Below, in pieces: positions 11,950 to 19,915 of a stretch of DNA of 64,000 nt. The notes under the pieces are model-generated. The model worked only from the letters and a program-made list of their open reading frames with translations. It had not been told where the DNA came from and ran no database searches. The DNA is taken from assembly GCA_017621815.1 (NCBI GenBank), contig JAGASK010000049.1, forward strand, positions 62,001 to 126,000, written 5' to 3'. The translations under genes and the position numbers were made by a program. Each line of letters opens with the position of its first letter. Position 1 is the stretch's first letter. The stretch is from Lachnospiraceae bacterium (GTDB lineage Bacteria; Bacillota; Clostridia; Lachnospirales; Lachnospiraceae).

Positions 11950-13545
11950 ATGGAGAAGAAAAAAGTGATACAAGAAGGAAAAACATCTTTGGGAATTGAA
12001 TTCGGTTCTACCAGAATTAAAGCGGTTCTGATTGAAGAAGGGGGAAATGTACTGGCATCAGGAAGCTATGAATGGGAAAATCAATATATAGACGGCATCT
12101 GGACTTATGCTCTTGATGCTGTCTGGAAAGGACTTCAGGATTGCTATCAGGATCTTGCAGCAGATGTAAAAAAGAAATATGATACGGAAATTACTCAAAT
12201 CGGTTCTATCGGATTTTCTGCCATGATGCACGGATATCTTGCATTTGATAAGGATGACAATCTTCTTGTTCCTTTCAGGACATGGAGAAATACAATTACT
12301 GAAGAAGCAGCAGGAAAACTGACGAAGGAATTTAATTATAATATTCCCCAAAGATGGAGTATTGCACATTTATATCAGGCTGTTTTAAATAAAGAAGAAC
12401 ATGTAAAGGATGTTACTTTTTTTACAACTTTAGCAGGATATGTGCACTGGAAACTTACAGGGAAAAAAGTAATCGGCGTTGGTGATGCTTCCGGAATGTT
12501 CCCCATTGATATTAAAACAGGTAATTATGATGAACAGATGATTGAAAAATTCAACACATTAATAAGTAATGAAAATTTTTCATGGAAATTACAGGAAATT
12601 CTGCCTGCAGTGCTTTCAGCAGGAGAAACAGCAGGAACATTGACAGAGGAAGGTGCTTTGCTTTTGGATGTATCAGGAAAGCTGAAAGCAGGTATTCCCG
12701 TCTGTCCTCCTGAAGGAGATGCCGGAACCGGCATGACAGCTACTAACAGCGTAGGTATAAGAACCGGTAATGTATCCGCAGGTACTTCCGTATTTGCAAT
12801 GGTTGTATTGGAAAAGGAGCTTAGTAAAGTATATCCTGAAATTGACCTTGTAACCACACCGGACGGTGCTTTGGTTGCAATGGTACATTGCAATAACTGT
12901 ACATCCGATTTGAATGCATGGGTAAATATTTTTGACCAGTTTGCTGAAAGCATCGGTGTAAAAGTAGATAAAAATACATTATTCTCCGTTCTTTACAATA
13001 AAGCATTGGATGGAGATGCAGATTGTGGCGGATTAATTTCTTATAATTATTTTTCAGGCGAGCCTGTTACAGGGTTTGATGAAGGAGCTCCCTTATTTGT
13101 CAGAAAAGCAGAAGATAAATTTAACCTTGCAAACTTTATGAGAGCGCATTTATATTCATCACTGGCTGCTTTAAAATCAGGTCTTGATTTGTTATTTAAG
13201 GAAGAGGCAGTGGAAGTTGACGAAATGTTCGGTCATGGCGGTTTATTTAAGACTAAGGGAGTGGGACAGAGAATTGCGGCAGCGGCTATGAATACTTCTG
13301 TATCCGTAATGGAAACTGCAGGTGAAGGCGGTGCATGGGGAATTGCGCTCCTTGCAGATTATATGAAAAATAAAGGTGAAGGGGAAAGTCTGCAGGATTA
13401 CTTAAATAATAAGGTATTTGCAGGCCAGCGCGGAAGCAGCATGGAACCGGTTAAGGAAGATGTGGAAGGGTTTGATAAATTTATGAAACGTTATATGACA
13501 GGCCTTGCCATTGAACATGCGGCAGTAGATGCACTGAAACAATAA
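11950..13545 (+). CDS. FGGY-family carbohydrate kinase, probable L-ribulokinase
   Basis: The 531-residue product belongs to the FGGY sugar kinases: N-terminal phosphate-binding [17 protein letters not shown], mid-protein [12 protein letters not shown], and the C-terminal ATP-domain GTSVFAMVV and FGHGGLFKT segments. The ATG at 11950 was chosen because GGAGG (11937-11941) lies 8 nt before it; the in-frame ATG at 11935 overlaps that site. It is followed by an AraD-type epimerase, which makes phosphorylation of L-ribulose the likeliest role. No araA isomerase or sugar importer is adjacent, so L-xylulose or another pentulose remains possible. Confidence 0.8.
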   Translation: MEKKKVIQEGKTSLGIEFGSTRIKAVLIEEGGNVLASGSYEWENQYIDGIWTYALDAVWKGLQDCYQDLAADVKKKYDTEITQIGSIGFSAMMHGYLAFDKDDNLLVPFRTWRNTITEEAAGKLTKEFNYNIPQRWSIAHLYQAVLNKEEHVKDVTFFTTLAGYVHWKLTGKKVIGVGDASGMFPIDIKTGNYDEQMIEKFNTLISNENFSWKLQEILPAVLSAGETAGTLTEEGALLLDVSGKLKAGIPVCPPEGDAGTGMTATNSVGIRTGNVSAGTSVFAMVVLEKELSKVYPEIDLVTTPDGALVAMVHCNNCTSDLNAWVNIFDQFAESIGVKVDKNTLFSVLYNKALDGDADCGGLISYNYFSGEPVTGFDEGAPLFVRKAEDKFNLANFMRAHLYSSLAALKSGLDLLFKEEAVEVDEMFGHGGLFKTKGVGQRIAAAAMNTSVSVMETAGEGGAWGIALLADYMKNKGEGESLQDYLNNKVFAGQRGSSMEPVKEDVEGFDKFMKRYMTGLAIEHAAVDALKQ

Positions 13546-13547
13546 TA

Positions 13548-13626
13548 GAAAGCACGCTCTGCGAACTTTCTATTATCATGAATAAACGGAAAGCACATTC
13601 TACAAGCTTTCTGATGCATGAATAAA
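13548..13626. repeat. Tandem hairpin repeat between kinase and epimerase genes
   Basis: Two imperfect direct copies fill the gap: 13548-13586 and 13589-13626. Each starts GAAAGCAC and ends with CATGAATAAA. The first forms a perfect 11-bp stem ATAATAGAAAG (13542-13552) / CTTTCTATTAT (13566-13576); the second forms a shorter GAAAGC/GCTTTC stem. The second copy abuts the epimerase ribosome site. There is no T tract, so these are more likely mRNA processing or translation-tuning elements than terminators (inference). Confidence 0.6.
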
Positions 13627-13639
13627 AGGAGGAAGGTAT

Positions 13640-14332
13640 ATGTTAGAGGAATTAAAGAAGCAGGTTTATGAAGCAAATATGGAACTTCCAAGGTATGGCC
13701 TTGTTACCTTTACATGGGGAAACGTAAGCGGTATTGACAGTGAAAGCGGATTATTTGTTATAAAACCAAGCGGTGTGGATTATGATAAATTATCTCCTGA
13801 TGATATGGTGGTTATGGATTTACAGGGAAACAAGGTAGAGGGAAAGTATAAGCCTTCATCTGATACGGCTACTCATTTGGAGCTTTATAAGGCATTTCCG
13901 GAAATCGGCGGTATTGTACATACCCATTCATCCTATGCTACCAGTTGGGCTCAGGCGGGAAGAAGTATTCCCTGCTATGGAACTACACATGCAGATTATA
14001 TTTATGGCGAAGTGCCTTGTTTAAGATGTCTGACTAAGGAAGAGATAGAAGAAGCTTATGAAGAAAATACAGGACATCTGATTGTAAATGAATTCAAGCG
14101 CATGAATAAGGATCCTATGGCAGTGCCTGCAGTCCTATGTAAAAATCATGGGCCTTTTGCCTGGGGAAAAGATGCCATGAATGCAGTACATAATGCGGTA
14201 GTGTTGGAAGAAGTAGCAAAGATGGCATATAGAACAGAGATTATTAATCCTAAGGTGGCGCCGGCGCCTTCAGAACTTCAGGATAAACATTATTTCAGAA
14301 AACATGGTGCAAATGCTTACTACGGACAATAA
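13640..14332 (+). CDS. araD: L-ribulose-5-phosphate 4-epimerase (AraD family)
   Basis: This class II aldolase-fold enzyme interconverts L-ribulose 5-phosphate and D-xylulose 5-phosphate, feeding pentoses into the pentose phosphate pathway. The 230-residue length equals that of bacterial AraD. Visible motifs are the phosphate-binding GNVSGID and KPSGVDYD, the zinc ligands in [12 protein letters not shown] and the later [16 protein letters not shown] precedes the ATG. It is downstream of the FGGY kinase in the same direction, separated by the hairpin repeat, so the two probably act in successive steps. Confidence 0.9.
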   Translation: MLEELKKQVYEANMELPRYGLVTFTWGNVSGIDSESGLFVIKPSGVDYDKLSPDDMVVMDLQGNKVEGKYKPSSDTATHLELYKAFPEIGGIVHTHSSYATSWAQAGRSIPCYGTTHADYIYGEVPCLRCLTKEEIEEAYEENTGHLIVNEFKRMNKDPMAVPAVLCKNHGPFAWGKDAMNAVHNAVVLEEVAKMAYRTEIINPKVAPAPSELQDKHYFRKHGANAYYGQ

Positions 14333-14341
14333 AGAAAAAAG

Positions 14342-14376
14342 CAGGGTTCAATTTATAAATTGAACCCTGTTTTTTG
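14342..14376 (+). terminator. Rho-independent terminator after araD
   Basis: A near-continuous palindrome spans 14342-14369 (CAGGGTTCAATT and its complement) and is followed by TTTTTT at 14370-14375. It ends the kinase/epimerase unit and could also serve the converging HxlR gene. Confidence 0.9.
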
Positions 14377-14400
14377 TATGGCGGAAATAATTATGATCTG

Positions 14401-14742
14401 TTATTTTTTGTTAATGAATTCTTTATATTCTGCTCCCCAATTCCACAGTGCATCTAAAATAGGTTTTAAGCTCCTGCCTAATTCGGTCAGGGAATATTCT
14501 ACCCTTGGCGGCACTTCCGCATATACTTTACGATTGATAAGACCATTTTCTTCCATAGCGCGAAGTTGGGCGGTCAGTACCTTTTGAGATATGTTTCCTA
14601 TGGACTTCTTTAATTCTCCAAAGCGTTTTGTTCCTGGGAGCAAGTCACGCAAAATCAATACTTTCCATTTATCTCCGATTAAAGTCAGGGTGGTTTCTAC
14701 AGGACAGGCGGGTAATTCTTTTACTGCTTTTTGTTCATTCAT
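14401..14742 (-). CDS. HxlR-family winged-helix transcriptional regulator
   Basis: The 113-residue protein has the HxlR core: the CPVETTLTLIGDKWKVLILRD entry helix (with the conserved Cys used for redox or electrophile sensing in several members), the recognition segment ISQKVLTAQLRAMEENGLI and the wing YAEVPPRVEYSLTELG. Members sense aldehydes, quinones or disulfide stress and repress or activate the divergent gene. Here the divergent gene is an NAD(P)-binding oxidoreductase, and the shared 188-bp gap carries clear palindromes. Which inducer it senses cannot be read. Confidence 0.92.
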   Translation of the reverse strand: MNEQKAVKELPACPVETTLTLIGDKWKVLILRDLLPGTKRFGELKKSIGNISQKVLTAQLRAMEENGLINRKVYAEVPPRVEYSLTELGRSLKPILDALWNWGAEYKEFINKK

Positions 14743-14814
14743 ATTGATAACCTCTATATAATAGTTTTATTTAGATATTTTATTACTAATTATAAAATAC
14801 AATATTAAAATATA

Positions 14815-14876
14815 CAATAGTTTCATTTGGGTAACTATACCACAATATTGTGCTTACTTTACAAATGAAACTATTG
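14815..14876. promoter_or_regulatory. Nested palindromes, probable HxlR operator
   Basis: A perfect 15-bp inverted repeat CAATAGTTTCATTTG (14815-14829) / CAAATGAAACTATTG (14862-14876) encloses a perfect 12-bp palindrome CACAATATTGTG (14841-14852) and a GTAACTATAC...CTTACTTTAC pair, resembling known HxlR sites (GTAACT-type half sites). It lies between the divergent regulator and oxidoreductase genes. Confidence 0.7.
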
Positions 14877-14930
14877 TTCATAAAATATAGACAAGAGTTA
14901 CAGAAAAAACATTATAAGGAGGAAACCAAA

Positions 14931-15560
14931 ATGAAAGTAGCAGTTATATGCGCTAATGGAAAAGCAGGAAAATTAATTGTAAAGGAGGCAGTGTCCAGAG
15001 GATTGGACGTTACTGCAGTTATCAGAGGAAAAAACCAGACGATTGCTGAAAAAATATTAGAGAAAGATTTGTATGATCTCTCCGTTGCAGACCTTCAGGA
15101 TTTTGATGTGGTAATTGATGCTTTTGGAGCGTGGACCGAGGAAACTCTTCCGCAGCATAGCACTTCGTTAAAACATTTATGCGATATTTTAAGCGGTACA
15201 AATATTCGTCTTCTGGTAGTTGGCGGTGCGGGAAGTCTGTATGTAAATTCTGAGCATACCACATGTGTTTCTGACGGAGCAGATTTTCCGGAAATGTTTA
15301 AACCTCTTGCTGCAGCGATGGCGAAAGCTCTTGGAGAACTTCGCAGGCGTGATGATGTGAAGTGGACTTATATCAGTCCTGCCTGTGATTTTCAGGCAGA
15401 TGGAGAACGCAGAGGAAAATATATTCTCGGTGGTGAAGAATTGACGCTCAATTCAAAAGGTGAAAGTGTAATCAGCTACGCGGATTATGCGATTGCTATG
15501 ATTGATGAAATCGTAATAGGTAACCATATTCAAGAGCGAATCAGCGTCGTTGGAGAATAA
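14931..15560 (+). CDS. NAD(P)-binding SDR-like oxidoreductase (NmrA/YwnB type)
   Basis: The 209-residue atypical short-chain dehydrogenase starts MKVAVICANGKAGKLIVKEA, a Rossmann loop with GxxGxxG-like spacing (NGKAGK). It has VVIDAFGAW and the strand LLVVGGAGSLYV typical of YwnB/NAD-dependent epimerase-like proteins, then a YISPACDF segment. The start at 14931 follows AAGGAGG; an upstream frame from 14850 lacks a ribosome site and would run through the operator region. Genes of this type beside HxlR regulators usually respond to electrophile or redox stress. Substrate unknown. Confidence 0.85.
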   Translation: MKVAVICANGKAGKLIVKEAVSRGLDVTAVIRGKNQTIAEKILEKDLYDLSVADLQDFDVVIDAFGAWTEETLPQHSTSLKHLCDILSGTNIRLLVVGGAGSLYVNSEHTTCVSDGADFPEMFKPLAAAMAKALGELRRRDDVKWTYISPACDFQADGERRGKYILGGEELTLNSKGESVISYADYAIAMIDEIVIGNHIQERISVVGE

Positions 15561-15592
15561 AAGGTTCTGCCTGGTTATTGAGGTAATATTCA

Positions 15593-16459
15593 ATGATTTC
15601 AAAAAAAATGACAACAAAACTTAAAGCAGATTACTCGGAACAGATAAATAGTCTTGCAAACGAAATAGAAAGCGCCGATACTATTTTGATTGGTGCGGGC
15701 GCAGGATTGTCAACTGCATCAGGCTTTCATTACGACGGAGAACGATTTGAAAAGTATTTTTCTGATTTTCATCAAAGATACGGAATAAAAGATATGTATT
15801 CAGGAGGATTTTATCCTTATGAGACATTGGAAGAATATTGGGCATGGTGGTCAAGACATATTTTTGTAAATCGGTATGATACTCCTATTGGAAAACCATA
15901 CGCAGACTTATTAGAAATTGTGCAGGACAAAGATTATTTTATTTTAACTACAAATGTTGATCATCAATTTCAAATTGCAGGATTTGATAAAAAAAGGCTG
16001 TTTTATACACAGGGAGATTATGGATTATTACAATGTTCTAAAGCCTGCCATGATAAAACCTACGATAATGAAGACGTTGTCCGCCGAATGTTAGCAGAAC
16101 AGAAGAATTTGAAAATCCCATCGGAATTAATACCTAAATGCCATTTATGCGGCGCACCTATGACAATGAATTTGCGATGCGATCATTTCTTTGTACAGGA
16201 TGAGGGCTGGTATGCGGCGGCAAGCCGCTATGAGGATTTTATCAGACGGCATAAGGGTATGCACATTTTATTTTTAGAACTGGGAGTGGGTGGAAACACT
16301 CCGGGTATTATTAAGTATCCCTTCTGGCAGATGACAGCGAAAAATCCAAAGGCGGTCTATGCTTGTATCAATCATGGGGAAGCCTGCGCGCCAAGGGAAA
16401 TCAGAGACCGATCCATCTGTATCAATGCAGATATTGGGAAGATACTCGAACAATTATAA
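15593..16459 (+). CDS. Class M sirtuin (SirTM-like), probable protein ADP-ribosyltransferase
   Basis: The 288-residue protein has the sirtuin NAD-binding loop GAGAGLSTASG (34-44), TTNVDHQF (119-126) and FYTQGDYG (137-144). Classical sirtuins have a catalytic His in the last motif; here it is Gln140, with Asn121 as partner. This is the pair described for class M sirtuins (Asn118/Gln137 in the Streptococcus pyogenes enzyme), which ADP-ribosylate rather than deacylate. Cys148, Cys152, Cys183 and Cys186 form the zinc ribbon. GAGGT precedes the ATG. The partners normally linked to SirTM (macrodomain protein, GcvH-like protein, lipoate ligase) are absent; it sits after an HxlR-controlled oxidoreductase instead. 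Confidence 0.85.
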   Translation: MISKKMTTKLKADYSEQINSLANEIESADTILIGAGAGLSTASGFHYDGERFEKYFSDFHQRYGIKDMYSGGFYPYETLEEYWAWWSRHIFVNRYDTPIGKPYADLLEIVQDKDYFILTTNVDHQFQIAGFDKKRLFYTQGDYGLLQCSKACHDKTYDNEDVVRRMLAEQKNLKIPSELIPKCHLCGAPMTMNLRCDHFFVQDEGWYAAASRYEDFIRRHKGMHILFLELGVGGNTPGIIKYPFWQMTAKNPKAVYACINHGEACAPREIRDRSICINADIGKILEQL

Positions 16460-16866
16460 GACAGCAGGTTCAATTACTTCTATTGTGTCATTTATCGGGT
16501 CAGAATCGGATCATATACGTTAACATGATTGACCCGATTTGATATAATATGCCCAGCGAATGAAAGCAAAAGAGATGGCGTTATGTTTTTTCAGAAAAAT
16601 ATACCAGGCAGCCGATTGGAGAAATCCGGTCGGCTGCTGCTTTTCAGCGTACGGGGAAAGTCTCTCCCCAAATGGTACGCAATCAACATAACACCCCCTG
16701 ATAATATTGCAAAACAATCTGTTTTTAATTCACAAAAAGTTCAATATGGTATGCTTGTGTTTGTCTGTATATCCGCATATAATGAAAGCGTGGCATTTAA
16801 TTAAAAGGTGCGGATGATACCAAAAACAGCGGAAAACCGGAAGATTTAAGAAAGAAGGAGGATGCA
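16460..16866. other. Gene-free junction with hairpins before the redox island
   Basis: No convincing gene. An inverted repeat ATCGGGTCA (16494-16502) / TGACCCGAT (16530-16538) may end the sirtuin transcript. A second hairpin GCAGCCGA (16608-16615) / TCGGCTGC (16630-16637) follows, then a GGGGA...TCCCC pair near 16653-16669. Base composition changes here: the 60-base line from 16621 has 34 G+C, against 20 in the line from 15781 inside the sirtuin. It marks the left edge of the GC-richer island. Confidence 0.5.
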
Positions 16867-17460
16867 GTGGAAAAAACTCTGAAACGTTTGGACACAGACT
16901 ATATTGACCTGTTGCTGCTCCACCAGCCTGCCGGAAATTATATCGCCGGATACCGCCTGATGGAGCAGGCATATAAGGCAGGTAAAGTCAGAGCTATCGG
17001 TCTGTCCAATTTTACAGCTGCTCAGATTCGGGAAATTCTGGAGATTTGCGAAGTAAAGCCTGTCGTTTTACAGACGGAGGTACATCCGTATGCCCAGGAG
17101 AAGGAGTTAAAGGCGTTTTTGGCGAAAGAAGATATAGTCATTCAGGCGTGGTATCCTCTGGGACATGGAGATAAGGCTCTGATAGAGGAGCCTGTGTTCT
17201 CCAAACTGGCGGCGAAGTATGAAAAGAGCAACGCCCAGATTATTCTGCGCTGGCATATCCAGAGCGGAAACGTAGTGATTCCGGGATCGAAAAATCCGTA
17301 TCACATCCGTGCCAATTTTGACCTGTTTGATTTTGAACTGGATGATATGGAAATGGCGGAGATTACAGCGCTTAACAAGAACAAACGGTATTATAAAAGT
17401 ACGCCCGAACTGCTGGAAAAATATGCCGCAATGGTGCCGCCTGTGGATGAGCAGAAATAA
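16867..17460 (+). pseudogene. Aldo/keto reductase lacking its N-terminal third
   Basis: The 197 residues from GTG 16867 match the C-terminal two thirds of an AKR: TDYIDLLLLHQP (catalytic His), KVRAIGLSNFTAAQIREIL, HPYAQEKEL, the NADPH-contact segment VVIPGSKNPYHIRANFDLFDFEL. About 85 residues that carry the catalytic Asp, Tyr and Lys are absent, and the open frame upstream (back to 16801) does not restore them. GGAGG precedes the GTG so a fragment may be translated, but it should be inactive. Local base composition is about 50% GC (hand count 30/60 in the line from 17041). Confidence 0.8.
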
Positions 17461-17508
17461 AAGACAAAGAGGAACGAGAGTAGAAAAAAGGAGAATGGAG
17501 GAATTATA

Positions 17509-18396
17509 ATGGAATATGTAACCTTATCAAATGGAGTAAAAATGCCGATTCTCGGGTACGGTGTTTATCAGGTAACAAAGGATGAATGTGAAAGGTGTGT
17601 TCTGGATGCCCTGGAGGTAGGGTATCGCAGTATCGATACAGCGCAGTCCTACTTCAACGAAGAAGAAGTCGGTTCCGCTATGAAAAAAAGCGGCATTTTG
17701 CGGGAAGAAATTTTCCTGACATCCAAGGTTTGGGTGGAGCATTACGGATATGAGGCGACCAGAAAATCTGTAGAAAAATCCCTGCGGAAGCTTTAGACAG
17801 ATTATCTGGATTTGATGCTGCTCCATCAACCCTTCAATGATTACTATGGTGCGTACCGGGCATTGGAGGATCTGTATGACGAAGGAAAGCTGCGTGCCAT
17901 AGGCGTGTCCAACTTCTATCCGGACCGGTTGGTGGATTTGGTGTCCTTTACGAGAATTCCGCCGATGGTAAATCAGATTGAGACTCATGTGCTGAACCAG
18001 CGCAAAGAGGACAATGAATGGATGAGCAAATACCATGTGGCCCATGAAGCCTGGGCGCCTTTCGGCGAAGGTCGTGGAGGGCTTTTTGACAATGAGGTGT
18101 TAAAGCAGATAGGCGAAAAATATGGTAAGACAACCGCACAGGTTATGCTCCGCTGGAATATCCAGAGAGGTGTTATTGTGCTTCCGAAGTCAACGCATAA
18201 GGAAAGAATGATTCAGAATCTGGATGTTTTTGATTTTGTGCTTACAGATGAAGATATGAACGTCATTGCAGGACTTGATACGAAGACCAGCGCATTCTTC
18301 TCCCATTATGACCCGAACATGGTGGAGTGGTTTGTAAAGATGGTGGAAGAACGGAAGAAACAGCACGACAGCAGCAAGGAAAAGAAAAACTGGTAA
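17509..18396 (+). pseudogene. Aldo/keto reductase interrupted by an in-frame TAG
   Basis: Codons from 17509 to 18396 form one continuous AKR reading frame of full family length (295 residues) broken only by TAG at 17794-17796. Before the stop are MPILGYGVYQV, SIDTAQSYFNE (catalytic Asp and Tyr) and TSKVWV (Lys). After it come TDYLDLMLLHQP (His), GKLRAIGVSNFYPD and VIVLPKSTHKERM. One base change such as CAG to TAG explains it. The good ATG at 17509 has GGAGG upstream. The two parts cannot each be active, because the tetrad is split. A sequencing error or, less likely, readthrough are alternatives. Confidence 0.85.
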
Positions 18397-18457
18397 GATG
18401 GGCGCCGGTATGGTCTGCGTTCAGATATAACCCCAGGGTATTAACTGCACAACAAAC

Positions 18458-18487
18458 CGAGACTTCTGCGGAGGTCTCGATTTTTTT
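18458..18487 (+). terminator. Terminator after aldo/keto reductase
   Basis: CGAGAC and GTCTCG bracket a 22-nt hairpin (18458-18479), followed by ATTTTTTT (18480-18487). Confidence 0.85.
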
Positions 18488-18519
18488 ATAATGAGAATAC
18501 AGGAAAAACTGAAAACAGT

Positions 18520-19116
18520 ATGATAGTAATACTTACTGCCTGCGGCAGCGCAGATGATACAAAGAATACACAAACGGAAGAAAGACAGGAGAACAGTCAG
18601 ACTGCTGCAGAAAACAGCGGCGTTGATGCGGTTTCTTCAGCAAGCTATACTACGATCAATGGAACATCGATTGGGCGGCTTCGTGCAGTGGCGGATATGA
18701 TTCAGGAAAATACCGGCGACGACCTGTTTTCTATTCAGACCTCTGTGGTATATCCGGCAGATGGCGGGGAACTGATTGATTATGCGGCAAAGGAGCAGGA
18801 TGAAAATGCTCGTCCGGAGCTGACAAACCAGATTGAGAATCTGAACCAGTACGACACCATTTTTATCGGTTATCCCACGTGGTGGTACGATATGCCCCAG
18901 GCATTGTACAGCTTTTTTGATGAATATGATTTTTCCGGCAAGACAATCGTTCCGTTTAATGTTCATAACGGAAGCCGTTTTTCCGGTACCATCAGCACCA
19001 TAAAAGAGCTGGAACCGGATGCAGAAGTGATTGAAAACGGTTTTACCGTCAGTGAACGGGATGTGGCTGAAGCGGCAGGTGAGATTGCCGAATGGCTGAA
19101 TGGTCTTGGTCATTAA
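18520..19116 (+). CDS. Flavodoxin-like lipoprotein, apparently damaged
   Basis: The 198-residue frame contains the flavodoxin_4-type segments RLRAVADMIQENTGDDLFSI, YPADGGELIDYA, DTIFIGYPTWWYDMPQALYSF and TIVPFNVHNGSRFSGT. Two essential parts look broken. The lipoprotein signal is shortened to IVILTAC, with its basic start (MRIQEKLKTV from ATG 18491) in another frame that ends at TGA. The FMN-phosphate loop expected before the VSSASYTT segment (a YFS-x-T-type motif) is missing. No ribosome site is visible before ATG 18520. It may be a pseudogene. Neighbours are broken redox genes of the same island. Confidence 0.6.
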   Translation: MIVILTACGSADDTKNTQTEERQENSQTAAENSGVDAVSSASYTTINGTSIGRLRAVADMIQENTGDDLFSIQTSVVYPADGGELIDYAAKEQDENARPELTNQIENLNQYDTIFIGYPTWWYDMPQALYSFFDEYDFSGKTIVPFNVHNGSRFSGTISTIKELEPDAEVIENGFTVSERDVAEAAGEIAEWLNGLGH

Positions 19117-19131
19117 TGGGGAGAGTTTACA

Positions 19132-19511
19132 ATGAAGCCTGAAATGATATTAAAAATATGTGTTGATACAGGGATGACGATTGCACTGCTATTGCTTATG
19201 ACATATGAGCTAATAGGGCAGGCCGCCCATGGACGCTCCGGATTTTTGCCGTGGCGGTTGCGGTTTACGGAGCCTGTGCTTTTGTAAAACGAGGTATTGC
19301 AAGTTATATGTTTCTGAAAATTCAGTTTGCGTTTTTTGATTTTGAAGAGCCGCTGCCCTTGTTCCTGTTAGATTATGCGGCGGTTATGGGGCTGTTCGTG
19401 TTTGCGGGGCATTATTTTTCGAAGTTTTTAAAAGTCTGTGGCCGAAAGATGAAAAGACATAAGACGGAAATACAATGGGCTGCTGCATATGGAAAGGCGA
19501 GCAAACCGTAA
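19132..19511 (+). pseudogene. DUF4405 membrane protein gene with large internal deletion
   Basis: From ATG 19132 the frame reads MKPEMILKICVDTGMTIALL then MTYELIGQAAH, the first helix of DUF4405 proteins, then runs into an aberrant frame ending at about 19288. The correct C-terminal half resumes in a shifted frame near 19235: RIFAVAVAVYGACAFVKRG, then SYMFLKIQFAFFDFEEP and GLFVFAGHYFSKFL to the TAA at 19509-19511. The central helices, including the histidine-bearing ones, are missing. DUF4405 genes commonly sit beside flavodoxin and aldo/keto reductase genes in clostridia, consistent with this being the end of the same decayed locus. Confidence 0.75.
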
Positions 19512-19545
19512 ATTTAACCACCGTAAATTTACAGGGCATATATAA

Positions 19546-19575
19546 TTGACAAGTAAATTAATTTTGTGATATTGT
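19546..19575 (+). promoter_or_regulatory. Promoter of the ABC-F leader transcript
   Basis: TTGACA at 19546-19551 and TATTGT at 19570-19575 with an 18-bp spacer. It drives a long leader of about 330 nt before the ABC-F start. A second possible -10 (TATAAT, 19749-19754) has only a weak -35. Confidence 0.65.
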
Positions 19576-19606
19576 ATAAAAAGTGAATTGTAAAGGAGAT
19601 GTGAGG

Positions 19607-19633
19607 ATGTTTTATTTTTCTACTAATAACTAA
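19607..19633 (+). CDS. Eight-residue leader peptide MFYFSTNN
   Basis: A strong AAAGGAGATGTGAGG ribosome site directly precedes ATG 19607, and the frame ends at TAA 19631 after MFYFSTNN. Antibiotic-inducible ABC-F genes in Bacillota are commonly preceded by such short upstream frames, whose ribosome stalling prevents premature termination. The peptide is inferred from the ribosome site and position; it is too short to judge by content. It is followed by a T9 tract at 19669-19677. Confidence 0.55.
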   Translation: MFYFSTNN

Positions 19634-19650
19634 TTTCATAGGTTTTGTGT

Positions 19651-19677
19651 AGGAGATAACATCTGACGTTTTTTTTT
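19651..19677 (+). terminator. Possible first attenuator, weak hairpin with T9
   Basis: AGGAGATAACATCTGACG is followed by nine T (19669-19677). The local hairpin AGAT/ATCT is short, but ACATCT (19660-19665) can also pair with AGATGT in the leader ribosome site (about 19597-19602), giving two alternative folds. That is an attenuator-like arrangement. Confidence 0.45.
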
Positions 19678-19797
19678 GCAGTTTGGGCAATGGATTTTTC
19701 ATTGTTATATGCTGATATAAAATTAATTCTTTTTATCATATAAAATAGTATAATGCTCGTAAAGGGTATTTTGATTTATATTATTTTGATTTGAGAG

Positions 19798-19827
19798 TGC
19801 AGAGGATTTTTATCTTCTGCATTTTTT
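19798..19827 (+). terminator. Rho-independent terminator inside the ABC-F leader
   Basis: TGCAGAGGAT (19798-19807) pairs with ATCTTCTGCA (19812-19821), one G-U pair, and is followed by TTTTTT (19822-19827). It lies about 90 nt before the ABC-F start and after the leader promoter, so full-length mRNA requires readthrough. This fits conditional attenuation. Confidence 0.8.
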
Positions 19828-19915
19828 ATGTTGTTAAGCTAAGCCGGAAATCAGAGAAATGCCGAAGCAGCTGCAGGTCTGGCTTTACAGCAGGGAATAG
19901 AAAGGAGAAATGTAT

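Noticed and set aside
12525-12953. Antisense frame of 142 codons inside the FGGY kinase
   Set aside because: Fully within a strong coding gene on the other strand, with no start signals.
16529-16804. Plus-strand open frame of 91 codons before the truncated AKR
   Set aside because: No ribosome site, crosses several hairpins, and the translation has no protein-like pattern; it is at the GC shift of a decayed junction.
17794-17796. TAG as pyrrolysine or selenocysteine-like recoding
   Set aside because: AKRs have no recoded residue here, no pyl genes or insertion element are seen, and the adjoining genes are also broken; mutation is simpler.
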